Positions 6,851 through 12,529 of a stretch of 12,529 nt of DNA are shown here, piece after piece. The position numbers and the translations under genes were made by a program. This DNA is from Acidimicrobiales bacterium (GTDB lineage Bacteria > Actinomycetota > Acidimicrobiia > Acidimicrobiales > SZUA-35), in the NCBI GenBank assembly GCA_013003325.1, contig JABDJU010000112.1:1-12529 (forward strand), given 5' to 3'. Position 1 is the first letter of the stretch. Every line of letters begins with the position of its first letter. A model generated the notes under the pieces. The model was given only the letters and a program-made list of their open reading frames with translations. It was not told where the DNA came from and did not search any database.

Positions 6851-7681
6851 ATGACCGCCACCGCCTCACCGCCGACCCGCCGGGAGACCGGGCCCGATGG
6901 GCCATCACGGCTCGGGCCGTTGGTCCATTTCCTGGAGCACCAATTCCTCCGCTTCCGCACCACATTCCGAGGCACCGTCGTGAGCGGGGCCGTCGGCCCG
7001 CTCTTCTATCTCCTGGGACTCGGCTTGGGACTCGGGTCTCAGATCGATGCGGTCGACGCCGGGCTGGGAACAAACGACTACCTGGACTACGTGGGTCCGG
7101 GCTTGATGGCGGCCGCGGCGATGCAGCTCGGGGCCTCGGAGAGTCTGTGGCAAACCGCCGCCCAGCTCAGATGGCGCGGTACCTACATCTCGGTCACCGC
7201 GACCCCTCTCACCACCGGGCAGCTGTTCACCGGCCACGTGCTGTGGATCGGGTTCCGGGCGCTGGTCGGGGCTGTGATCTACCTGCTAGTCCTCCTCGGG
7301 TTCGGGGTGGTGAAGGCCCCGACGGCGCTGCTCGCCCCGCTGGCTGCGACCGCCACCGCCATGGCGTTCGGCGCCATGATCTCGGCCTGGACCGGGTACG
7401 TGAAGAATGACCAGAGCTTCCCGGTGATCCTGCGGCTCGGGATCATCCCCCTGTACCTGTTCTCCGGAGCTTTCTACCCGATCGAGCAGCTCCCCCAAGC
7501 GCTCACGTGGCTGAGCCGACTGACCCCGGTCTGGCACGGGGTGCAGCTGTGCCGGGGCACGATCCTGGGTGAAGGCCTCACGGTCGGCGCTGCGATCGGC
7601 CATTCAGCGGTGCTGGCCGGCTTCATCACCATCGGACTGGTGGCCGGACGGCGCACCTTCACCAAGGCGTTGGGATCATGA
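6851..7681 (+). CDS. ABC-2 exporter permease, first subunit (NodJ/DrrB type)
   Basis: This 276-residue integral membrane protein has about six hydrophobic segments, at roughly 42-62, 82-95, 125-152, 158-180, 190-208 and 247-265. Near the C-terminus LSRLTPVWHGVQLCRG (221-236) is the ABC-2 permease hallmark, comparable with LTPLYHGV in the partner. The ATG at 6851 was chosen because it lies just after the ATPase stop. The frame is open upstream to an ATG at 6794, but that would give a 57-base overlap and a non-family N-terminus. The gene ends with an ATGA overlap onto the second permease, so the three genes are almost certainly one operon. Having two different permeases suggests a heterodimeric membrane domain, whereas NodIJ systems have one permease. 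Confidence 0.88.
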   Translation: MTATASPPTRRETGPDGPSRLGPLVHFLEHQFLRFRTTFRGTVVSGAVGPLFYLLGLGLGLGSQIDAVDAGLGTNDYLDYVGPGLMAAAAMQLGASESLWQTAAQLRWRGTYISVTATPLTTGQLFTGHVLWIGFRALVGAVIYLLVLLGFGVVKAPTALLAPLAATATAMAFGAMISAWTGYVKNDQSFPVILRLGIIPLYLFSGAFYPIEQLPQALTWLSRLTPVWHGVQLCRGTILGEGLTVGAAIGHSAVLAGFITIGLVAGRRTFTKALGS

Positions 7682-8451
7682 TGTTGGCCGCCGTCGCGTA
7701 TCCGTACCGGGTGGTCGAGCGGAACGTTGTGTCGTACCGGCGCCTCTGGCTGGTGTTGGTCAGCGCCATGTTCGAGCCGGTCTTCTTCCTGTTCGGACTC
7801 GGTGTAGGGCTCGGCCAGCTGGTCGGCGACCTCGAGTGGTACGGCGAGCCGATCTCCTATGCCCAGTTCGTGGCACCGGGTTTGCTTGCCAGCAGCGCGA
7901 TGAACGGGGCGATCTTCGACATGACATTCAACTTCTACTACAAGCTGAAGGAGAGCCGTACCTTTGATGCGATGCTGGTGACGCCGCTGTCGATCAGCCA
8001 CGTCATGGATGGAGAGATGGCCTGGGCGATGATTCGGGGTGGCTTCTACTCGGTCACGTTCCTCGGGGTCATGCTGGCATTCGGTCTCGTGACAAGCTGG
8101 TGGGCGGTGCTGATGCCCCTCGCCGCTCTGCTCGTCGGGATCGCCTTCGCTGCCATGGGGTCATATGGAACGACGTTCGCCCGGAATTGGCAGGACTTCG
8201 ACATACTGTTTCTGATCACGCAGCCGCTGTTCCTCCTGAGCACCACCTTCTTCCAGCTCGAGGTGTATCCCAGCTGGGCTCGCCCGATCGTTCAGCTCAC
8301 ACCCCTCTATCACGGCGTGGACCTGATGCGTGATCTGGCGCTCGGCTCGGTCGACGGTTCGGCCTTGGGCCACGTCGCCTACCTGGTAGCGGTTACCGTG
8401 ATCGCCCGTGCGATGGTGAATCGCCGGATGGCGCGCCTGCTCCTCACGTGA
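7678..8451 (+). CDS. ABC-2 exporter permease, second subunit (NodJ/DrrC type)
   Basis: This 257-residue permease is of the same family as the first but clearly diverged from it. It has about six hydrophobic segments (near 23-46, 64-80, 118-138, 141-162, 175-192 and 230-246). Typical NodJ-like blocks are FEPVFFLFGLGVGLG (32-46), YAQFVAPGLLASSAM (61-75), FNFYYKLKESRTFDAMLVTP (residues 84-103) and LTPLYHGVDLMRDL (207-220). Two ATGs stand in tandem at 7678 and 7681; either can be the start. The first overlaps the previous stop by ATGA, which favours translational coupling. The operon ends here: the next gene lies on the opposite strand, 31 bases away. Confidence 0.9.
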   Translation: MMLAAVAYPYRVVERNVVSYRRLWLVLVSAMFEPVFFLFGLGVGLGQLVGDLEWYGEPISYAQFVAPGLLASSAMNGAIFDMTFNFYYKLKESRTFDAMLVTPLSISHVMDGEMAWAMIRGGFYSVTFLGVMLAFGLVTSWWAVLMPLAALLVGIAFAAMGSYGTTFARNWQDFDILFLITQPLFLLSTTFFQLEVYPSWARPIVQLTPLYHGVDLMRDLALGSVDGSALGHVAYLVAVTVIARAMVNRRMARLLLT

Positions 8452-8457
8452 GCCGAC

Positions 8458-8471
8458 TCGCCACCCGGCGA
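8458..8471. terminator. Weak hairpin between convergent genes
   Basis: TCGCC (8458-8462) and GGCGA (8467-8471) form a 5-bp stem with an ACCC loop in the 31-base gap between the exporter operon and the convergent secreted-protein gene. Only a short T-rich stretch (GTTTCCT) follows on the plus strand. The position suits a shared terminator, but the structure is weak. Confidence 0.22.
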
Positions 8472-8482
8472 CTGGACGTTTC

Positions 8483-9481
8483 CTAGAGGGTGTAGTGGAT
8501 TGTGGTCGTCGTTGTTGTGGTGGTCACAGGGGGCGCTACGTGGACGCCGCTCGAGCCGCTCGTAAGGCTGAACTTGGTCGAACTGGTGTACCAGCCACCG
8601 ACGAAGATCGCGTTGCTCAACGAGCTTGTCTTTCCGTCTCCGGGTTTGCCGGTTGTGAGCCAGTAGCCAGTGAAGAAGCCGCCGCCATCGAAGTCTTCAC
8701 CGCCCTCGATCAAGTCTCCGGCGGCCGAACGTGGCCCTTGGGGCAGACCGGCGGGAGTGTCACCGCCGCCTGAGGACGAGATATCGCCGGCGACGTGAAC
8801 GAAGTTGCCCGGCGTTAGACCTCCTGCGGGAATGATGGCTCCACCGCTCTGGAACTTGACCTTGCCCTGGAAGCCGTTTGCGGCGTCGGCATCTTCATCC
8901 CAGCGGATTACGAAGGCGTCTGTCTCGTCTCCTGTGATTACGAGCTGGTCTTTGACTGTCATCTTGTCAGTGACGTTGATGACCACCACATCAGGGGAAC
9001 CGTTTTGGGTATTGAGCCCAGCCAGGTCGGCGGCATCAACGCTTTCGAAACCTGGTGTAGCTGGAAGGGAAGCCGCTTGGGTGATGGCGTTGTCGAGTTG
9101 GATCGACAAGCCTGAAACCGCACTGTCTGCAATCGCCGAGCTTGCCTGACCTTCGTTATCGGCGACGATGTCGTGCCACTTTCCGATGGTGTCGCCGTCG
9201 GTAGATATCGTTCCCGAATAGGCGAAGTGACCCGAAGTCCGAAACTTGGCGGCACCCGACACTGCGACATCACCCACGTAGCCTTTCGAGGACGCCTGCC
9301 AGTTCGCGTCGCCCGACCCATTGGTGAAGACGAAGAGGTTGTCGGCGAGACAGCCCAGGTCGACTCCGCCGATGGTCGCGTCACACCCAACCGTTTCACC
9401 GCTGGCGGGTGCACCGACCGGCACAGTCAGTACGGCAGCCAAGGTCGAGGCGGCCAGAATTCGAGAGCGGAACGAGGGCAT
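8483..9481 (-). CDS. Secreted choice-of-anchor-A / ice-binding-like protein with Thr tail
   Basis: The ATG at 9481 is chosen over an upstream in-frame GTG at 9559 because AAAGGA lies eight bases in front of it and it starts a clean signal peptide (RSR, a hydrophobic stretch at 8-22, then APA near 26). The mature part is rich in Gly, Ser, Asp and Thr. DNLFVFTNGSGD (48-59) with GYVGDVAVSG (67-76), a DVVVINVTD block (164-172), and SGGAIIPAGGLTPGNFVHVAGDI (broken over 212-234) resemble secreted choice-of-anchor-A or DUF3494 ice-binding-like beta-solenoid proteins. I cannot separate these two families by eye. The C-terminus is PP-V-Thr8-IHYTL, with no LPXTG, membrane helix or other anchor. Such Thr tracts are normally linkers to another domain, so the protein may be released or may have lost its anchor. 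Confidence 0.6.
   Translation of the reverse strand: MPSFRSRILAASTLAAVLTVPVGAPASGETVGCDATIGGVDLGCLADNLFVFTNGSGDANWQASSKGYVGDVAVSGAAKFRTSGHFAYSGTISTDGDTIGKWHDIVADNEGQASSAIADSAVSGLSIQLDNAITQAASLPATPGFESVDAADLAGLNTQNGSPDVVVINVTDKMTVKDQLVITGDETDAFVIRWDEDADAANGFQGKVKFQSGGAIIPAGGLTPGNFVHVAGDISSSGGGDTPAGLPQGPRSAAGDLIEGGEDFDGGGFFTGYWLTTGKPGDGKTSSLSNAIFVGGWYTSSTKFSLTSGSSGVHVAPPVTTTTTTTTIHYTL
8501..8524 (-). repeat. Threonine-codon tract (eight ACN codons)
   Basis: Eight consecutive Thr codons (ACC, ACC, ACA, ACA, ACG, ACG, ACC, ACA in reading order) near the 3' end of the secreted-protein gene form a degenerate trinucleotide tract. It could change length by slippage without changing frame. Confidence 0.55.
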
Positions 9482-10107
9482 GTTTCTAATCCTTTGTGTA
9501 GATATACGGGAGAAAGGACCCGGTTTCGCCACTCGCTCCCCGCAACCTAAGGCGACCATCTGGCGGTTGCGGATCTGTGCACGTCCTCTAATTGTCTAGA
9601 ACTCGATCGGACACGCCATCGCAAATCTGCATAGGTCCGAGGGACCTGGCCGGTGGGTGCTTGAACCCAGCTGTTGCGCACTCAGGATGTTCGTGTGCCT
9701 CGAGCCAGAGAAGTGCACGGCTGATCCGCTGCATCGTTTCGTGTTACTTGTCTGTGTGAATCGCGCAAACGCCCTGGCAGCAGTCGCAGCGATGCTGGCG
9801 GCCGGCTCCGCCATTCCGGCGAGTGTTGCTCACTTCAGATGCTCGGCCTGCCGCCGATTCCCGGATCGCGGTTCAACGCCGCCCACGATCTGTCGGAAAT
9901 GATGAGCACACGAGACAGCGACCCGATCTTCAGGTGGGTCGTACAACAAGCAGCGGCCGATCTCGCTTAGGGAAGCGGATTTGACGGCCTCCTCGTAGCG
10001 GGGATTCCCACCCGCCGAGCGAAGGCTCAAGGAACGTGCGAAGCTCGGTGGTGCGAAGCTCCGCTAACGGAACTACCGCCGGCGGACTCGCTGAACGGAG
10101 CAAAGCA
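9482..10107. other. Gene-poor stretch of about 625 bases
   Basis: No convincing gene lies here. The first part holds the leader of the secreted-protein gene, with its AAAGGA ribosome site. A perfect 6-bp hairpin, AGGTCC-GAG-GGACCT, sits at 9633-9647. A 43-codon open frame at 9839-9970 on the plus strand (starting MLGLPPIPGSRF, ending QQAAADLA) has GC-rich third positions but no ribosome site; it could be a remnant or chance. GTGCGAAGCTC occurs twice, at 10036-10046 and 10051-10061, as a 15-base tandem unit. GGAG at 10097-10100 is the ribosome site of the next gene. Confidence 0.5.
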
Positions 10108-10404
10108 ATGGCTTTCATCCAATCAATTGAATTCGCAACTGAACGTCGCGCTGAAGTCCTCGAGCTGATTAAACGATGGAGCGCCGACTCGATCGGAAAC
10201 GGGACGGCCCAACGTGGGACAATGGTCGAGGACCGCTCGGCCCCAGGTCGCTTCTTAATGTCGGTTCGGTTCGAATCAGCGGAGTCAGCGGCAAAGAACT
10301 CCGATCGGCCCGAGACAGGTGCGTTTGCTGCGGAGTTCAGTGCGCTGTGTAGCGATGGCCCTACGTTTCGCGAATTCGACGTTGTCGAGACCTATCAGCC
10401 TTAG
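10108..10404 (+). CDS. Small conserved protein, ABM-like size and pattern
   Basis: The 98 residues start with MAFIQSIEFATERRAEVLEL and contain RWSADSIGNGTAQRG (23-37), APGRFLMSVRFESAESAAKN (47-66, with strand then helix character) and RPETGAFAAEFSALCSDGPTFREFDV (split over 69-94). The strand-helix-strand-strand-helix order, the length and the alternation suggest a dimeric alpha-beta barrel like the antibiotic biosynthesis monooxygenase family. I recognise the style of a conserved actinobacterial hypothetical protein but can assign no substrate. The ATG at 10108 has GGAG seven bases upstream (10097-10100), which decides it over an in-frame ATG at 10036. The gene stands alone, convergent with the inositol dehydrogenase gene. 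Confidence 0.75.
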   Translation: MAFIQSIEFATERRAEVLELIKRWSADSIGNGTAQRGTMVEDRSAPGRFLMSVRFESAESAAKNSDRPETGAFAAEFSALCSDGPTFREFDVVETYQP

Positions 10405-10406
10405 AA

Positions 10407-10426
10407 CATCCCGGCGAGCAGGGATG
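10407..10426. terminator. Weak hairpin just after a stop codon
   Basis: CATCCC (10407-10412) and GGGATG (10421-10426) pair around an 8-base loop two bases after the TAG of the small ABM-like gene. There is no clear T-run, so it may end the transcript inefficiently or only protect its 3' end. Confidence 0.25.
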
Positions 10427-10584
10427 CATCGAGTACGTGTTTGCCGCCGACCCATTGGACGACGGCCGAGCAGTGGGCAACTCGGGCCGATCTCGAGGCT
10501 CATACAGAGGCATTGGTAGCCCGGCGGGAGGCCGCAGCCGCTCATTCGGGATCGACGGTCGATTGACCCGTTTGGCGGGCCCGA

Positions 10585-11571
10585 TCAGAGCGTGACCGGC
10601 AATCCCGATTCGGCTGATTGTTTGGCAGCGAGCCCGATCACGAGAGGCGCCCGACCGTCGACACCGGTCACCGGCGTCGGCTGGTCTTCCACAACCGCTT
10701 CAATGAACTGCTGCCACTGGTGCACGTAGCTGGGGATGTAGCGCTCCAGGAAAAAGTGGGGCACCACATCGCCCAAACTGCCAGCGGCAGTCCGCTTCAC
10801 CATCGACGTCGCCGTGTGGTTTTCTGACGTCGCCATTCCGAGCGAGCCGAACGCCTCGACCCGCTGGTCGTAGCCGAAGGCGCTCTGGCGGCAGTTGTCG
10901 ATAGTGGTGACCGTGCCGTTTTTGTGAGTCAGCATCACCGTGACGGTGTCGAAGTCGCCGGCCTGGCCGATGGCGTCATCGACCATCACGGCGCCCGTTG
11001 CGTTCACCTCGACAACTTCGGACCCCGAAACGAACCGGGCCATGTCGAAGTCGTGGATCGTCATGTCGAGGAAGATCCCGCCGCTCACCTTCACGTAGTC
11101 GAGCGGTGGAGGCTCGGGGTCGCGGCTGCTGATCCGGAGTTGCCTGAGCTCACCGACCTCGCCATCGGCGACCGCTCGTTGCACGGCGGCATGCGACGGG
11201 TCGAATCGCCGGTTGAAGCCAATGTGGAGCGGCACGTTTGCCTCGGCCACGGCGGCGAGGCCTCGGTCGACCTCGTCCAGATCGAGCGACACCGGCTTCT
11301 CGCAGAAGATGGCTTTGCCCGCATCGGCAGCTTGGACAATCAGGTCGACATGGGTCGGTGTCGATGTGCAGATGGCAACAGCATCGGCATCGCTGGCCAG
11401 GGCCGCGTTGGCACTGTCGAACCGGCGCACACCCAGCCTGGAGGCCACCTCGGCGGCGGCTCCGTCGAACACGTCGAACACACCCGCCACCTCGGCACCG
11501 ACGACATGATTCTGGATCAGATCGGCGTGCATGGCTCCGATACGCCCGACCCCCAGGACTGCAATCTTCAT
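10585..11571 (-). CDS. iolG: Inositol 2-dehydrogenase-like oxidoreductase (Gfo/Idh/MocA)
   Basis: The 328 residues form a two-domain NAD(P)-dependent Gfo/Idh/MocA enzyme. The Rossmann motif is GVGRIG (7-12). CEKPVSLD (90-97) carries Lys92, and GFNRRFDP (118-125) and LDMTIHDFDMARF (168-180) follow, with Asp169 and His173. Lys92, Asp169 and His173 correspond to the catalytic Lys-Asp-His triad of IolG. The wording of GFNRRFDP, SSRDPEPPP and GGIFLDMTIHDFD is that of inositol 2-dehydrogenases, which oxidise myo-inositol to scyllo-inosose in the cytoplasm. Other sugar alcohols remain possible, as this family is often mis-assigned at substrate level. The ATG has a near-perfect AGGAGGTG five bases upstream. 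A second family member precedes it in the same direction, across a 13-bp hairpin, which suggests an inositol or sugar catabolic operon. Confidence 0.88.
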   Translation of the reverse strand: MKIAVLGVGRIGAMHADLIQNHVVGAEVAGVFDVFDGAAAEVASRLGVRRFDSANAALASDADAVAICTSTPTHVDLIVQAADAGKAIFCEKPVSLDLDEVDRGLAAVAEANVPLHIGFNRRFDPSHAAVQRAVADGEVGELRQLRISSRDPEPPPLDYVKVSGGIFLDMTIHDFDMARFVSGSEVVEVNATGAVMVDDAIGQAGDFDTVTVMLTHKNGTVTTIDNCRQSAFGYDQRVEAFGSLGMATSENHTATSMVKRTAAGSLGDVVPHFFLERYIPSYVHQWQQFIEAVVEDQPTPVTGVDGRAPLVIGLAAKQSAESGLPVTL

Positions 11572-11576
11572 GGGTA

Positions 11577-11584
11577 CACCTCCT
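11577..11584 (-). promoter_or_regulatory. Strong ribosome binding site of the iolG-like gene
   Basis: On the minus strand AGGAGGTG lies five bases before the ATG at 11571. It is the strongest such site in the window. The large REP-like hairpin ends five bases upstream of it, so folding of that hairpin should leave the site free. Confidence 0.75.
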
Positions 11585-11589
11585 GCTTT

Positions 11590-11622
11590 GGGGTCTGACC
11601 CCTCCGCTCGGGGTCAGACCCC
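11590..11622. repeat. REP-like palindromic element, copy 2 (complete)
   Basis: GGGGTCTGACCCC (11590-11602), a 7-base spacer TCCGCTC, and GGGGTCAGACCCC (11610-11622) form a perfect 13-bp inverted repeat. Each arm is also nearly self-complementary, so one long or two short hairpins can form. The core and the flanking AAGCGGGGTC are shared with 1651-1675. It sits between two co-directional dehydrogenase genes with no T-run. It may be a mobile REP-type element and could influence mRNA stability between the two genes. Confidence 0.75.
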
Positions 11623-11637
11623 GCTTGGTCTCTTACG

Positions 11638-12529
11638 CTAGATGTCGGCCACCGTAAGGGGCCTCACTTCTTCCCAACGGCCGCTGTCCCAGCTGTTGAT
11701 CATCGCCTGCTGAACGCTCACGTAATCGACGGCCTGTTGGAAACCGGGCTCATGCTGCTCACCGGTGGCGACGGCGGTGAGGAACTGGAGGCACTCGATC
11801 ACCTTGAGATCTTCGTAACCGATGGCGTTGGCATCGCCGGGCACAAAGTTTCCGTGGAACGGATAGCGGTCTCCGGCGTAGACCTTGGTGTAACCGTCGT
11901 GCAAATGGTCACCGTCGGTCATGAAGATGTTCATCTCGTTCATGGTCTCGAGGTTCCAGTCGAGCGCACCTTTTGTGCCGTGGATATCGAAGGCCATCTG
12001 GCTCTGTGGACCGACGATGTTTCGGCTGGTCTCGAAGGTGCCGACCGAGCCGTTGGCGAACCGGACCATGCAACCGGCGTAGTCTTCGTTTGTCACCGGA
12101 CCGGTCGGGTCGTCGGGCTGGCCCCGGTCGTAGTGGGTGCCGCCCGCTTTGGGCAGGGGCCGTTCCTTGATGAAGGTCTCCTGTAGTCCGACCACGCTGG
12201 TGATCGGGCCGTTCAACATCATGCCGAGGTCGATGCTGTGGCTGAGGATGTCGGAACTCACGCCGTAGCCTGCGCCGTCGAGCTCGAACCGCCAGGACAG
12301 CAGACCCATCGGGTCGGACCCGTACATCGAGAAGAACCGTCCCCGGTAGTTGGTGATCTGACCGAGGGCACCGTCGTCGATTAGCTGCTTGGCGTACTGA
12401 ACAAGGGGGGCCCAGCGATAGTTGTATCCGACACCGGTGATCACGCCCGCCGCATCGGCGGCGGCGGCCACCCGCACCGTCTGGGCCGGCGTACCGCCGA
12501 CGGGTTTTTCGCAGAAGATGTGTTTGCCG
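11638..12529 (-). CDS. Gfo/Idh/MocA oxidoreductase, 5' end outside the window
   Basis: The gene runs off the right edge. The visible 296 residues begin GKHIFCEKPVGGTPAQTVRV, which places the missing Rossmann half beyond 12529 and shows the conserved EKP lysine. Next come GVGYNYRWAPLVQYA, a FELDGAGYGVSSDILSHSID block with the Asp-x-x-x-His pair (DILSH), and a C-terminal GYEDLKVIECLQFLTAV segment typical of the substrate-binding domain. A GTG at 12477 could be mistaken for a start, but it would cut off the EKP motif. The enzyme should be an NAD(P)-dependent sugar or inositol dehydrogenase; the exact substrate is unknown. The TAG lies 66 bases before the iolG-like start, so the two are probably one transcription unit. 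Confidence 0.87.
   Translation of the reverse strand, partial: GKHIFCEKPVGGTPAQTVRVAAAADAAGVITGVGYNYRWAPLVQYAKQLIDDGALGQITNYRGRFFSMYGSDPMGLLSWRFELDGAGYGVSSDILSHSIDLGMMLNGPITSVVGLQETFIKERPLPKAGGTHYDRGQPDDPTGPVTNEDYAGCMVRFANGSVGTFETSRNIVGPQSQMAFDIHGTKGALDWNLETMNEMNIFMTDGDHLHDGYTKVYAGDRYPFHGNFVPGDANAIGYEDLKVIECLQFLTAVATGEQHEPGFQQAVDYVSVQQAMINSWDSGRWEEVRPLTVADI

Noticed and set aside
5854..6975. A 373-codon open frame on the minus strand
   Set aside because: It is antisense to the ABC ATPase, whose motifs are all intact on the plus strand.
9482..9559. Earlier start for the secreted-protein gene
   Set aside because: The extra 26 residues would bury the signal peptide, and AAAGGA sits just before the ATG at 9481.
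9560..10035. tRNA or small RNA gene in the gap
   Set aside because: I saw no cloverleaf, T-loop or CCA end; only short hairpins.
1..12529. CRISPR array, defence island or prophage
   Set aside because: There are no regularly spaced repeats, cas genes, integrase or phage structural genes. The single GIY-YIG-like gene is not enough to propose a defence system.

Overview
This is a high-GC window with tightly packed genes, ATGA stop/start overlaps, GTG starts and several apparently leaderless promoters. It looks like chromosomal DNA of an actinobacterium. The protein styles (a comEA with SLBB plus helix-hairpin-helix domains, a fatty acyl-AMP ligase, a NodIJ/Drr-type exporter with two permeases, a secreted protein with a poly-Thr tail) suggest Acidimicrobiia, perhaps near Ilumatobacter. 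That placement is inference. The window ends inside a gene on the right and starts 14 bases before a gene on the left.

Layout. (1) 15-317 (+) is a small GIY-YIG-like protein, convergent with a broken comEC (314-976, -). comEC ends right after its conserved AVSGQNV motif and lacks most of the competence domain. (2) On the minus strand a series reads fatty acyl-AMP ligase (4110-2461), thioredoxin-TPR co-chaperone of the YbbN/CnoX type (2430-1726), a REP-like palindrome, comEA (1635-973) and the comEC remnant. (3) Divergently on the plus strand a DUF1801 gene overlaps a non-canonical serine hydroxymethyltransferase-like gene by 4 bases (4189-5864). These are followed by a three-gene ABC-2 exporter, one ATPase and two different permeases (5935-8451). 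(4) Convergent to the exporter is a secreted choice-of-anchor-A/ice-binding-like protein ending in a Thr8 tail (9481-8483). Next comes a gene-poor stretch of about 625 bases, then a small conserved protein of ABM-like size (10108-10404). (5) The right end holds two minus-strand Gfo/Idh/MocA oxidoreductases: an IolG-like inositol dehydrogenase preceded by a partial second member. A perfect 13-bp inverted repeat of the same REP-like family as in (2) separates them.

How the genes fit together. comEA and comEC would be the DNA-uptake receptor and channel, but the channel gene is cut short here. The exporter trio should form one complex. The two Gfo/Idh/MocA genes probably act together in inositol or sugar-alcohol catabolism. 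I found no CRISPR array, tRNA, rRNA, insertion sequence or phage module. No clear new multi-gene system is visible. The best leads are the comEC/GIY-YIG junction, the SHMT-like enzyme with replaced catalytic positions, the shared GGGGTCTGACCCC palindromes, and three transcription units with the same leaderless-promoter geometry.
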